Shown: positions 21,190 to 30,385, counted from the first letter of the stretch. The stretch: DNA of 64,000 bases from Methylorubrum rhodinum (GCF_014199935.1 NZ_JACHOP010000002.1:310001-374000), one strand, 5' to 3'. Numbers and translations: made by a program. The notes: generated by a model from the letters alone, not told the origin.

Positions 21190-21246
21190 CGTGCCGCATC
21201 GGCTTTCGCCGAAAGCCGGCAGCCACCGTTCGGGCCGACGCTCTAC
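21190..21246 (-). repeat. dispersed palindromic repeat, copy B
   Basis: On the minus strand the repeat reads TAGAGCGTCGGCCCGAACGG, continues with GGCTGCCGGCTTTCGG and ends GATGCGGCACGA. Its first three bases are the stop codon of the NAD-kinase-like gene. The internal CGGCTTTCGGCGAAAGCCG is a perfect hairpin, so it may also serve as a 3' end structure. Confidence 0.7.
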
Positions 21247-22136
21247 CCGACCACGAGGTGGAGCGCCCGCGGCGCGGGGGCGAACGCGACGCGCCGGCCC
21301 CAGTCGAAGGGGATGAAGTCCTGCTCGATGCCGTCGGCGAAGACCACGCCGCCCTCGTTCATCCGCGAGACCACGCGGAGCGTCGTCTCGGCGAGCTTGC
21401 CGGCACGCAGCCGCGTCGCCGTCGCCACGCTGGGGAAGGGCTCGCGCACCCAGTAGCCGAGCGCGGGCTCCTCGGGCCCGAGGGGCACGCCGAGGCCGGT
21501 CGCCTCGCTGATCGAGCGCGCCCAGCCCGTCGCCCCGGTGCCCGAGGCCACGATGAGCCCGCTCGACGAATGGTCCTCGGCCGCCTCGCCGGCCTCGATC
21601 CGGTAGCGGGCCGATTGATGGCTGCGGTGGCCCACGAAGATCTCGTTGAGCGCCAGCAGCCGCTCGCCGCCGTCGAGCACGGCCTCCACCATGGTCCGGC
21701 GCTCGATGGCCGCGGCCCCCGCGACGCTCGCCGGCAGCAGGGACCCGAGCTGCGCGACGGCGATGCGGGCCAGCACGCCGTCGTAGAGGTCGGGCGCCGG
21801 GTTGAGGCCGATCACCGGCTGGCCGGCGAGATACTTCGCGACGTTGGCGACCAGACCGTCCTGGCCGACGGCGACGACGACGTCCTCGGGCGCGAACAGG
21901 AAGCGGTCGAGATCGGCGCGCCGCGCCAGCGCCTGGCGCCAGTCTCCCGGCACCGCGGCGCGGGCCTGCGCCAGCGCCGCCTGGAACCGCGCATGGCGGT
22001 CCTCGGCCTCGTTCAGGGACTGCCCGCGGCTCTCGAGGAAGAACTTGGCCTGGCCCCGCGTCGCGTGGCGGGCGAGCAGCAACTCGTAATCGGTGTCGCG
22101 GGTGACGAACACGGCCCGCGGGGTGATCGCCGCCAT
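21243..22136 (-). CDS. NAD kinase-like protein (DGK/NADK superfamily)
   Basis: This 297-residue protein follows the NAD-kinase fold but with altered motifs. The usual GGDGT becomes GQDGLVANVAKYL (about residue 90), the NE motif is kept in LNEIFVGHRS (about 161), and the second glycine loop is SGLIVASGTGATGW (about 196-206). These keep the catalytic Asp and Asn-Glu but change the phosphate loop, so activity or substrate may differ from NAD phosphorylation. It is the last gene of an operon with an SPFH protein and an NrtR-like regulator of NAD metabolism, 11 bp after the SPFH stop. A housekeeping NAD kinase should exist elsewhere. Confidence 0.75.
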   Translation of the reverse strand: MAAITPRAVFVTRDTDYELLLARHATRGQAKFFLESRGQSLNEAEDRHARFQAALAQARAAVPGDWRQALARRADLDRFLFAPEDVVVAVGQDGLVANVAKYLAGQPVIGLNPAPDLYDGVLARIAVAQLGSLLPASVAGAAAIERRTMVEAVLDGGERLLALNEIFVGHRSHQSARYRIEAGEAAEDHSSSGLIVASGTGATGWARSISEATGLGVPLGPEEPALGYWVREPFPSVATATRLRAGKLAETTLRVVSRMNEGGVVFADGIEQDFIPFDWGRRVAFAPAPRALHLVVG

Positions 22137-22147
22137 GGCCCGCGCCC

Positions 22148-23131
22148 TCAGCGGGGCGCGGCGAGCGGCGCCGCCCGGCGGAACTCGCCCATCACGCTCG
22201 CCAGCAGGTCGGGCGTCACGGTGACGTGATCGATCGTCTCCAGCTTGGCCGCGAGTTCCCGCGCCGCCAGCCCGAGCAGGGTGGCCGGGGGAAGGTCGCG
22301 GTAGACCGCCACGCGCCGCGCCTCGGCCTCGGCCCGCGCCCCCTCGACGAGGCGGATGCGCTCGGCCTCCGACGCCGCCTCCAGGCCGCGCGCTTCCGCC
22401 AACCCCGCCGCGCGGTCGCGGGCGTTCTCGGCCTCGCGGGCGATGAGGCCCGATTCGCGCTGCGCCAGCTCGGTGCGGGTGGCGAGTTCGTTCTCGGCGA
22501 TGGCGCGCTCCTTCTCCACCGCGAGCGCACGGCGGGCGAAGGTCGCCTCGTCGGCCTTCTGCTGGAGCGCCTCGAAGGTCGGCGTCTGCAGCGCGCGCTC
22601 CAGCTCGCTCGTCGGCGCGAGGTTGGTGAGCCGCACCGCGACCGGGGCGACGCCGATCTCGGCGAGCGCGGGGGCCTCCGTCAGCACCGCTTCGAGCAGG
22701 AGGCGCAGGGGCTCGGGGCCCGCGTCGAGCAGGGCGCGGACCGGGCTCGCCGCGAGATGCTGCAGCACCGCCTGGCCGGCGATGCCGGAGAGGCGCGCCT
22801 CGATCCGCTCGATCGGCTCGCCCTGGAACGTACCGCTCCGCAGCCCGATCGAGAAGTCGACGCGGCTCGCCAGCCGCTCGGGATCGACCACGTGCCAGCC
22901 GATCGTCCCCTGCACCGCGACGGTCTGGAAGTCGCGGCTGCGTCCCCGCACGAACAGGGTCATCTCGCGGTCGTCCATCGGGACCTCGCTGATGCTCGCG
23001 GTCTCCGGGCGAAACCAGAACACGAGGCCCCGCCCGCTCTGGCGCACCCGTCCGTTGCGGTAGCGGATGACGTGGCGGCTCGCCTCGCTGCGCAGCTGGG
23101 CGACCGGGCCGAGGTTTCGGATCGTGGCCAT
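22148..23131 (-). CDS. SPFH / band-7 domain protein
   Basis: This 327-residue protein has an SPFH core (about residues 15-190), including a strand-rich DREMTLFVRGRSRDFQTVAV segment and the LSGIAGQAVLQHLA helix. An Ala/Glu/Arg-rich helical, coiled-coil tail follows (about 190-290). SPFH proteins form membrane-associated rings or microdomains that scaffold enzymes. Unlike most stomatins and flotillins it has no clear N-terminal membrane helix. A GAGGAG ribosome binding site sits close to ATG 23131. It lies between the NrtR-like and NAD-kinase-like genes, which suggests a scaffold for NAD-related enzymes; that role is inference. Confidence 0.8.
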   Translation of the reverse strand: MATIRNLGPVAQLRSEASRHVIRYRNGRVRQSGRGLVFWFRPETASISEVPMDDREMTLFVRGRSRDFQTVAVQGTIGWHVVDPERLASRVDFSIGLRSGTFQGEPIERIEARLSGIAGQAVLQHLAASPVRALLDAGPEPLRLLLEAVLTEAPALAEIGVAPVAVRLTNLAPTSELERALQTPTFEALQQKADEATFARRALAVEKERAIAENELATRTELAQRESGLIAREAENARDRAAGLAEARGLEAASEAERIRLVEGARAEAEARRVAVYRDLPPATLLGLAARELAAKLETIDHVTVTPDLLASVMGEFRRAAPLAAPR

Positions 23132-23152
23132 GGCAGTCTCCTCGAAGACGGA

Positions 23153-23890
23153 TCAGCGGGTGTTGCGGAAGCGGTAGAGTTCGGGCGGCCGGAACGAGGT
23201 GCCGGCCTCGCGCTCGCCGGTCGGTTCGAGCCAGCCGCGGTCGAGCATCCGGCGGCGGAAGGCGGGCTTGTTGAGGGGCGTGCCGAGGATCGCCTCGTGC
23301 ACATCCTGGAGCTGGCGCAGGGTGAAGCGCTCCGGCAGCAGCGCGAAGCCGACGGCCGAGTAGTCGAGCTTGCCCCGCAGCCGCAGCATCGCCAGCGCCA
23401 GGATGTCGGCGTGGTCGAAGGCGAGCGGCAGCGGGCCGGGCTCGGGGCTTCCCTCGGGCGGGTGCAGCACGACGGGGCCACCCGCCTCACCGGCCCACGG
23501 CACGTCGATGATCGCCGACAGCAGGCCCGCGCCATTGCGCGCCGCGTCCGCGAAGGCCCGCTCCGGCAGCAGCGCGAGATAGGCCACGGAGACGATGCGC
23601 ATGCGCGGATCGCGGTCGAGCGCGCCGAAGGTGTAGAGCTGCTCCAGATGCAGGCCGGTCAGCCCGGCCTTCTCGCGCAGCACCCGCCCGGCCGCCGCAT
23701 CGATCGTCTCGTCGATGCGGACGAAGCCGCCGGGCAGCGACCAGAGCCCGACCTGCGGAGGCTCGCTCCGCCGCAGCAGGAGCGCGGCCGGGCGGGTGCC
23801 CCGCAGCCCGATCAGGACGACGTCGACGGTGAGCGCGAGGCGCCCGTAGGCCTCGGGGTCGTCACCGGCAGGATTTGCGGCCTCGCTCAC
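23153..23890 (-). CDS. nrtR: NrtR-like Nudix transcriptional regulator
   Basis: This 245-residue protein has an N-terminal Nudix domain and a C-terminal winged helix (about 160-240, with FTLRQLQDVHEAILG and FRRRMLDRGWLEP), the NrtR layout. NrtR proteins sense ADP-ribose and repress NAD genes. The Nudix box (55-77) reads GFVRIDE then RVLREKAGL: two of the catalytic glutamates are replaced (Val70, Lys74), so hydrolysis is probably lost and the domain acts as a ligand sensor. Translation starts at a GTG (23890), which is only 9 bp from a large palindrome that is a likely autoregulatory operator. It is first in an operon with SPFH and NAD-kinase-like genes. Confidence 0.85.
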   Translation of the reverse strand: MSEAANPAGDDPEAYGRLALTVDVVLIGLRGTRPAALLLRRSEPPQVGLWSLPGGFVRIDETIDAAAGRVLREKAGLTGLHLEQLYTFGALDRDPRMRIVSVAYLALLPERAFADAARNGAGLLSAIIDVPWAGEAGGPVVLHPPEGSPEPGPLPLAFDHADILALAMLRLRGKLDYSAVGFALLPERFTLRQLQDVHEAILGTPLNKPAFRRRMLDRGWLEPTGEREAGTSFRPPELYRFRNTR

Positions 23891-23898
23891 GGGCGCCT

Positions 23899-23943
23899 CA
23901 TATTCGCAACTTGCATCTAACTAAGATGCAGTTTGCGAATATG
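23899..23943. promoter_or_regulatory. nested palindromic operator upstream of the nrtR-like gene
   Basis: Two perfect inverted repeats are nested. The outer pair is CATATTCGCAA (23899-23909) and TTGCGAATATG (23933-23943). The inner pair is TGCATCT (23912-23918) and AGATGCA (23924-23930), around AACTA. The site is AT-rich in a GC-rich genome and lies 9-53 bp upstream of the regulator start, where the promoter must be. It is a probable binding site for the NrtR-like dimer. Confidence 0.7.
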
Positions 23944-23981
23944 TCAAGGGCGCCCGTCCCTCCGTGAGAGCGAGGGCCCGG

Positions 23982-26900
23982 TCAGGCGAGGACGAGGAAG
24001 TCCGCCGCCGTCAGCACCGCCTTGGTCTCGACGACCGCGAAGGCCACCGCCGCCCCCACGCCGCTCCCGTCCGCGTCGTAGGTCAGGAGGCCGGTGGTGC
24101 GGTCGTAGAGGATCCGGTCGTCCGCATCCCGCACCGCACCGGCGACCCCGAGATCCTTGAAGGCGCCGGCCGCGAGCGCTCCCACGGGGAGCGATGCGAA
24201 CACCGAACGGTCGAGGGCGATCGTGTCGTCGGCCGCGGAGAAGTCGGTGAGGCGGTCGAGGTTGCCCCCGCCGAGCGGCGCATCGAACACGAAGGTGTCG
24301 GCGCCGGCGCCGCCCGCGAGGCGGTTGGCGCCGGCATTGCCGGTCAGCGTGTTGGCGAACTCGTTGCCGGTCAGCGCGAAGGCGCCGGTGCCGCCCGCGT
24401 CGAGCGTCAGAACCTCGATCTCCTGGCCCCGCGCCAGGGCGTAGCTCACGGTGGCGTAGACCGTGTCCCGGCCGCCGCCGACGGCCTCCAGCACCGCGTC
24501 GCGGGCCGTGTCCACCCAGTAGGTGTCGTTCCCGGCCATGCCCTGCAGCGTGTCGGCGCCCGCGCCGCCGGACAGGACGTTGGCGAGGCCGTCGCCCTTC
24601 AGCACGTCGGCGCCGCCGCCGCCGACCACGTTCTCGACGTTGAGGATCGTGTCCTCCGCCACCCCGCCGACGAACACCGTCGCCGCCTTGGCCCCGGCGA
24701 GCGTCACCGAGACCGCCGCGGTCTTGTCGCCGTAATCGGCCGTGTCGAGTCCCGCCCCGCCGTCGATCCGGTCCCGGCCGAGCCCTCCCAGGAACGCGTT
24801 GGCGAGGCCGTCGCCGGTGAGGCTGTCGGCGCCCGCGCCGCCGACCACGTTCTCGACGTTGAGGAGCGTATCCTCGGCCACGCCGCCGACGAGGACCGAG
24901 GCGGCGCTGGCACCCTTCAGCACGACCGAGATCGCGGCATTGCGCTCGCTGTAATAGACGGTGTCGAAGCCCGCCCCGCCGTTGATTCGGTCCGCGCCGA
25001 GATTGCCGAGGAACAGGTTGTCGAAGGCGTCGCCCGTGAGGATGTCGGCGCCGGAGCCGCCGATCACGCCCTCGACGTTGAGGAGCGTGTCCTCCGCGAT
25101 GCCGCCGACGAGGACCGAGGCGGCAATCCCGCCCTTGAGGGTCACGGCGATGCCCGCCGACTTGTCGTCGTAATAGGCGAGGTCGAGGCCCGCGCCGCCG
25201 TCGAGGCGGTCGCGGCCGAGCCCGCCCTGGAGGATGTCGCTGCCCCCGGCCCCGATCAGGACGTTGCCGAGGCCGTCGCCGAGCAGGGTGTCGTTCCCGG
25301 CGCCGCCGGTCACGTTCTCGACGTTGCGGAGCGTGTCCTCGGCCACACCGCCGACGACGACCGAGACGGCGGTCGTGCCGTTGAGGGTCACGGAGACGCT
25401 CGCCGTCTTGTCGCTGTAATCGGCGGTGTCGGCGCCGCCGCCGCCGTCGAGGCGGTCGCGGCCGAGGCCGCCGCGGAAGACGTTGGCGAGCGCATCGCCG
25501 GTGAGCGCGTCGTTGCCGGCGCCGCCGAACACGTTCTCGATGTCGAGGAGCGTGTCCTCGGCCACGCCGCCGACGAACACCGAGATCGACCGGGTCCCGT
25601 TGAGGGCGAGCGAGACCCCGGCGGTCCTGTCGCCGTAATCGGCGGTGTCGGCGCCGGCGCCGCCGTCGAGCCGGTCGCGGCCGAGGCCGCCGCACAGCAG
25701 GTCGTTGCCCGCATTGCCGCGCAGCACGTTGGCGAGGCCGTCGCCCCGCAGCACGTCGTTGCCGGCGCCGCCCGTGACGTTCTCGACGTTGAGCAACAGG
25801 TCTTCCGCCACGCCGCCGACGAGAACGGAGACCGCGCTCGCCCCGTTGAGGGTCACGGAGACGCCCGCCGTCTTGTCGCTGTAGTCGGCGACGTCGATCC
25901 CGCCCCGGCCGTCGATCCGGTCGCGGCCGAGGCCGCCGCGGAAGCCGTTGGCGAGCGCATCGCCCGTGAGCACGTCGTTGCCGGCGCCGCCGATCAGGTT
26001 CTCGACGTTGAGCAGCGTGTCCTCCGCCCGGCCGCCGACCGAGACCGTCACGGCGGTCGCGCCGTTGAGGGTCACCGCGATGCCCGCGGTCTTCTCGCCG
26101 TAATCGGCGACGTCGATCCCGGCACCGCCGTCGAGGCGGTCGCGGCCGACGCGACCGCACAGCACGTCGTTGCCGGCAAGGCCGCGCAGCACGTTGCCGT
26201 AGCCGTCGCCCGTGAGCAGGTCGTTGCCGGCGCCGCCGGTGACGTTCTCGACGTTGAGGAGCGTGTCCTCCACCACCCCGCCGACGAGGACCGAGACGGC
26301 GATCGACCCGTTCAGCGCCACCGAAACGGCCGCCGTCTTGTCGCTGTAGTCGGCGGTGTCGATCCCGCCCCGGCCGTCGATCCGGTCGCGGCCGAGGCCG
26401 CCGCGAAACGCGTTGGCGCCCGCATTGCCCGTGATGGTGTTGGCGAACTCGTTGCCGATCAGGGTGAGGGCGGTGGTCGCGGTGAGGGAGAGCGCCGAGA
26501 GGACCTCGATCTCCTGGCCGAGTTGCAGCGTGTAGCTGACGCTGGTGAAGACGCCGTCGGTTCCCTCGCCCCGGGCCTCGTAGATGCGGGTCGAGGAATG
26601 CGAGATCTCGTAGCGGTCGTTGCCGAGCCCGCCGTAGAGCCAGTCGAACCCGCCGCCGCAGACGATCCGGTCGTTGCCCTGAAGGCCGTAGATCACGTTG
26701 TTGACGGCGCTGCCGATCAGGGTGTCGTTGCCGAGCGTCCCGCCGATCACGGCGGAGGCCGAGACGTTGAACGTGGCGGTGAGGACGAAGACGCTCGTCT
26801 GCAGGCCGAAGGCGGCGAGCTGCGCGCCCGTGTAGCTGCGGACAAGGCCGAGCGTGTCGGTCAGGTCGAGCCGGGCGATCTGGTAGATCGGCGAGCCGGT

Positions 26901-29900
26901 CCCGGCGACGACCGTCGCGCCGAACCTGCCGTCGGCACCGAAGGACAGGCTCGTCGTCGTGCCGGTCGAGAGCTGGAGGCCGTGGTCGAAGGTCACGACG
27001 CCGCCGCGCAGGCCGGTCTGGTCGCTCGCCGACGCGTCGAGGACGAAGCCGCCGCGGCCCTTGGTGAGGTCGATCACGCCGGTGAAGTCGAGCGAGCCGA
27101 CCTGCGGCCCGACCGTGTCCTTGGCCGGGAGCGGCGGCGCGCCGGTGACGGTCAGGCCGGTGACGAGGCCGAGCGCCTTCAACTGCGCCGTCGTGTAGCT
27201 GCGGACGTTGCCGACCTTGTCGATCACGTCGACGCCGGTGACGGTGTAGGTGCCGTTGCGCGCCGTCGTCGGGATGACCTGGACGAGCCGGCTCGATCCG
27301 TCGGCCCAGGAATCGGGCCCGAGCCCCGCGATCTCGATCAGCCCCGTCCCGGTGCCGCCGGACAGGTCCTTGTCGAAGCGGATGCGCACGCTGCCGATGC
27401 CGGTGCCGACATCGCTCGCCGCGGCGAGGAAGCTCACCGACTTCGCGCCGCCCGAGAGGTCGACGGTCGTGGGGAAGCCGATCAGGTCGAGTTCCGGCGC
27501 GGTCCGGTCCGAGGACGCGCCGGTGATGGTCAGGTCCGTGCCGAAGCCCAGCGCCTTCAGCTCGGCCGGGGTGTAGGCGTGCCGGTTGCCCGCCCCGTCG
27601 GTCACCTCGAAGCCGGTGATCAGGTAGGTGCCGTTGCGGGCGTTCTGCGGGATGGTGAGGTTGATCCGGCTCGCGTTGTCCGCCCAGCTGTCGCCGGTGC
27701 CGTCGAGGACGATCCGGTAGGGGCCGGCCCCGCCGGTGACGAGGTTCTTGTCGAAGGTGATCGTGACCGAGCGGATGCCGCTGGCGTCGTCGGTGGCGGC
27801 GACCCCGAACAAAGCGGCCTTCGGCCCGGCCGACACGTCGACGGTGGCCGGGAAGGCGAGGTTCTTCAGGTCCGGCGGCGTGGTGTCGGGGGTCGCGGCC
27901 CCGCCGGTGATGGTCAGGCTGGTGCCGATGCCGAGCGCCTTGAGATCGGTGGTCGCGTAGGTGCGGACGTTGCCGGCCCCGTCGGTCACGCTCACGCGGG
28001 CGACGGTGTAGAGGCCGGACTTCGCCTCCTTGGGGATCGTGACGCCGAGCGAACTGGCGCCGTCGGCCCAGCTGTCGCCCGCGCCGTTCAGGAGGACGGT
28101 GCTGGGGCCGGTGCCGCCGTAGAGGTTCTTGTCGAAGGTGACCGCGACGCTGGCGATGCCGGTGGCGTTGTCGCGGGCCTGCGCGGCGAAGGGCTGGATC
28201 CGCGCGCCCGTCGAGACGTCGACGGTGCCGGGGAAGGTCAGCGCGGTGAGTTCGGGCGCCGTCCGGTCGCCGTTCACGGTGAGTTTCGTTTGGGTGATGC
28301 CGAGCCCCGGCAAGTCGGCCGCCGCATAGGTGCGGACATTGCCCGCCCCGTCCGTCACCACCACGTCGGTGAGGGTGTAGACGCCCGAGCGCGTCGAGGT
28401 CGGGAACAGGGTGGTCAGCGCCGAGGAGCCGTCGGCCCAGGAATCGTTGCTCGATCCGGGAATCGCGATCGTGCCGCGGCCGGTCCCCCCGAAGAAATCC
28501 TTGTCGAAATGCAGGACGACGCTGGCGATGCCGGTGGCGTTGTCGGTGGCCGAGGCGCCGAAGGTGACGTTCTTGGCGCTTCCCGAGACGTCGACATTGG
28601 CCGGGAAGGCGAGCCCGGTCAGTTGCGGGGCGGTCGTGTCCGTGGCCCCGACGACCACGGTGGTGGAGTAGCCGAGCGCCTTCAGCTCGGCGGTGGTGTA
28701 GCTGCGGGTGTTGCCCGCCTTGTCGGTCAGTTCCAGGCTGAGCACGGTGTAGGTGCCGGGCTGGGTCGTGACCGGCACGGTCTCGGTGTCGCTGCTGGCG
28801 CCGTCGCTCCACGGGTCGGCGGTCGAGCCGAAGATGTAGACGTTGCGCCCGCCCCCGCCGAGCAGGTCCTTGTCGAAGCGCACCACGGCGGACGCGATGC
28901 CGCTCCGGTCGGTCGCGCTGACCCCGAAGGTGATGTCCTTCGCGCCGCCCGCGAGGCTGACGCCGTCCGGATGGGTAAAGCCCGTCAGCGTCGGCCCCTC
29001 GAGGTCGGAGGCGCCGACCGTGAAGGTGTTGGGCAGGCCCAGCGCCTGCAGGTCGCCCTGCAGGTAGGTGCGGGTGTTGCCGGCCTTGTCCGTGACGTCC
29101 ACCTGGGCGACGACGTAGGTGCCGGGCGGCGTGGCGGCCCGGATCGTGTCGGTGCCCGCGCTGCGCCCGTCGTCCCAGGAATCGCTGCCGCCGAACAGGT
29201 AGTAGTTGCCGAGATACTGGCCCGTCTGGCTCTGGACCCGCAGGACCACGCTGGCGACGCCGCTGCGGTCGCTGGCGGCGGCCGAGAAGTGGAAGGTGGC
29301 GTCGCCCCCCGAGAGATCGACGTTGCGGTCGAAGTCGAGCCCCGTCAGGGTCGGCCCGGACGTGTCCGCGCCCGAGATCGTGAAGGTCTTCTGGATTCCG
29401 GCCATCCCGGCGAGTTCGGCCTCGGTGTAGGTCGTCTGGTTGCCCGCGGTGTCGGTGACCCGCACGCTCGCGACGTGGTAGGTGCCCGGCGGCGTGCTGA
29501 CCCGGATCGTGTCCGAGCCGCTGCTCGTCCCGTCGGCCCAGGAATCGGTGCCGCCGAACAGGTAGTAGTTGCCCTGATAGCGGCCCTCCGCGTCGCGGAT
29601 CTCGAAGGAGAGGCTGGCGATGCCGCTGCGGTCGCTGGCGCTCGCGGCGTAGCGGAAGGTGGCGTCGCCTCCCGAGAGGTCGACGGTGGGATCGAAGCTG
29701 AGCGCGGTCAGCGTCGGGCCGGTGTTGTCGGCGCCCGAGACGGTGATCGTCGTGCCGATGCCGCGCGCATTCAGGTCGGCGGTGGTGTAGTAGCGCTGGT
29801 TGCCGGCCGCGTCGCGCAGGTCGACGGAGGTGACCGTGTAGGTGCCGTTCGGGGCGCCGACCGGGATCGTGGCCTGGATCGCGCTCGACCCGTCCGCCCA

Positions 29901-30098
29901 GCTGTCGTTCGAGCCGAACAGGTAGAAGCTCGATCCCGCCGAGCCGAAGCCTTTATCGAAGGTGATGACGGCGTAGCTGACGCCGCTCAGGTCGTCGTCC
30001 GCCGAGGCCGCGAAGGTGATCGTCTTCGCGCCCGACGACAGATCGATGGTTCGAGGAAAGCTGAGGCCGTAAAGCGTGGGCTGGACCGTGTCGGCCAT
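23982..30098 (-). CDS. giant RTX protein: nine ~120-residue modules plus a calcium-binding RTX array
   Basis: This secreted or surface protein of 2038 residues starts at ATG 30098 (MADTVQPTLYG). Residues about 1-1110 are nine modules of about 115-126 residues, each with VDxSGGAK-like, SGIASV, DSWADGSS, GTYTV, VTDxAGN and ALG blocks, so probably beta-sandwich domains. Residues about 1110-1950 are glycine/aspartate RTX motifs (GGAGNDxLTGDGLANVLRG) alternating with an ADYSDKTAxVSVTLNG unit. The end (ADDRILYDRTTGLLTYDADG, later ADFLVLA) matches the M10 peptidase tail, a type I secretion signal. No Sec signal, catalytic domain or T1SS gene is visible. Likely roles are adhesion or an S-layer-like coat. 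Confidence 0.88.
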   Translation of the reverse strand: MADTVQPTLYGLSFPRTIDLSSGAKTITFAASADDDLSGVSYAVITFDKGFGSAGSSFYLFGSNDSWADGSSAIQATIPVGAPNGTYTVTSVDLRDAAGNQRYYTTADLNARGIGTTITVSGADNTGPTLTALSFDPTVDLSGGDATFRYAASASDRSGIASLSFEIRDAEGRYQGNYYLFGGTDSWADGTSSGSDTIRVSTPPGTYHVASVRVTDTAGNQTTYTEAELAGMAGIQKTFTISGADTSGPTLTGLDFDRNVDLSGGDATFHFSAAASDRSGVASVVLRVQSQTGQYLGNYYLFGGSDSWDDGRSAGTDTIRAATPPGTYVVAQVDVTDKAGNTRTYLQGDLQALGLPNTFTVGASDLEGPTLTGFTHPDGVSLAGGAKDITFGVSATDRSGIASAVVRFDKDLLGGGGRNVYIFGSTADPWSDGASSDTETVPVTTQPGTYTVLSLELTDKAGNTRSYTTAELKALGYSTTVVVGATDTTAPQLTGLAFPANVDVSGSAKNVTFGASATDNATGIASVVLHFDKDFFGGTGRGTIAIPGSSNDSWADGSSALTTLFPTSTRSGVYTLTDVVVTDGAGNVRTYAAADLPGLGITQTKLTVNGDRTAPELTALTFPGTVDVSTGARIQPFAAQARDNATGIASVAVTFDKNLYGGTGPSTVLLNGAGDSWADGASSLGVTIPKEAKSGLYTVARVSVTDGAGNVRTYATTDLKALGIGTSLTITGGAATPDTTPPDLKNLAFPATVDVSAGPKAALFGVAATDDASGIRSVTITFDKNLVTGGAGPYRIVLDGTGDSWADNASRINLTIPQNARNGTYLITGFEVTDGAGNRHAYTPAELKALGFGTDLTITGASSDRTAPELDLIGFPTTVDLSGGAKSVSFLAAASDVGTGIGSVRIRFDKDLSGGTGTGLIEIAGLGPDSWADGSSRLVQVIPTTARNGTYTVTGVDVIDKVGNVRSYTTAQLKALGLVTGLTVTGAPPLPAKDTVGPQVGSLDFTGVIDLTKGRGGFVLDASASDQTGLRGGVVTFDHGLQLSTGTTTSLSFGADGRFGATVVAGTGSPIYQIARLDLTDTLGLVRSYTGAQLAAFGLQTSVFVLTATFNVSASAVIGGTLGNDTLIGSAVNNVIYGLQGNDRIVCGGGFDWLYGGLGNDRYEISHSSTRIYEARGEGTDGVFTSVSYTLQLGQEIEVLSALSLTATTALTLIGNEFANTITGNAGANAFRGGLGRDRIDGRGGIDTADYSDKTAAVSVALNGSIAVSVLVGGVVEDTLLNVENVTGGAGNDLLTGDGYGNVLRGLAGNDVLCGRVGRDRLDGGAGIDVADYGEKTAGIAVTLNGATAVTVSVGGRAEDTLLNVENLIGGAGNDVLTGDALANGFRGGLGRDRIDGRGGIDVADYSDKTAGVSVTLNGASAVSVLVGGVAEDLLLNVENVTGGAGNDVLRGDGLANVLRGNAGNDLLCGGLGRDRLDGGAGADTADYGDRTAGVSLALNGTRSISVFVGGVAEDTLLDIENVFGGAGNDALTGDALANVFRGGLGRDRLDGGGGADTADYSDKTASVSVTLNGTTAVSVVVGGVAEDTLRNVENVTGGAGNDTLLGDGLGNVLIGAGGSDILQGGLGRDRLDGGAGLDLAYYDDKSAGIAVTLKGGIAASVLVGGIAEDTLLNVEGVIGGSGADILTGDAFDNLFLGNLGADRINGGAGFDTVYYSERNAAISVVLKGASAASVLVGGVAEDTLLNVENVVGGAGADSLTGDGLANAFLGGLGRDRIDGGAGLDTADYGDKTAAVSVTLAGAKAATVFVGGVAEDTILNVENVVGGGGADVLKGDGLANVLSGGAGADTLQGMAGNDTYWVDTARDAVLEAVGGGRDTVYATVSYALARGQEIEVLTLDAGGTGAFALTGNEFANTLTGNAGANRLAGGAGADTFVFDAPLGGGNLDRLTDFSAADDTIALDRSVFASLPVGALAAGAFKDLGVAGAVRDADDRILYDRTTGLLTYDADGSGVGAAVAFAVVETKAVLTAADFLVLA
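24966..26360 (-). repeat. three exact-length 465-bp higher-order tandem repeats in the RTX gene
   Basis: Each 465-bp unit codes for an 82-residue and a 73-residue RTX subunit. The units are 25896-26360, 25431-25895 and 24966-25430. The 82-residue half starts D-x-ADYSDKT and has one extra RTX turn; the 73-residue half starts D-x-A-x-Y with G/D in place of S. A further 73-residue unit and a partial unit follow towards 24500. Confidence 0.9.
26770..30098 (-). repeat. nine tandem ~360-bp repeats coding the N-terminal modules
   Basis: Nine consecutive segments of about 345-380 bp encode related domains. The copies have diverged, with best agreement at the DSWADG, GTY and TDxAGN blocks. The last copy, near 26800-27100, is the most degenerate and lacks the DSWADG block. 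Modules 5-8 share the FDK-x-L-x-GGTG signature, while modules 2-3 share NYYLFGG, which suggests stepwise duplication. Confidence 0.8.
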
Positions 30099-30385
30099 GA
30101 CGAACCTCGAATCGACGTCGCGCCATGTCTGCGCGATCACGCGCGTGTAAAATATCGTTCCCTCGCATCGCGAGCAAACGTAAATCACGGCCGCGGAAGC
30201 GAATACCCTTTCGGTGTTGCGGCGCGTGTCAAATCAATGAATTTCGCCGCCTGCAAAGCTCTCGCGCCGTCGCTGCCGCGCCGGAGATCGCCGTCACGGC
30301 ATCGCACGAAGGTTTTCGAGACTATACCCTCGATTGCACGACGTGGCTTTGCCTCGGTGCCGGTGCCGGTGCGGTCGGACGCGCA

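Noticed and set aside
24500..30098. Possible CRISPR-like regular repeats
   Set aside because: The repeats are in-frame protein repeats without short palindromic units and unique spacers of constant length.
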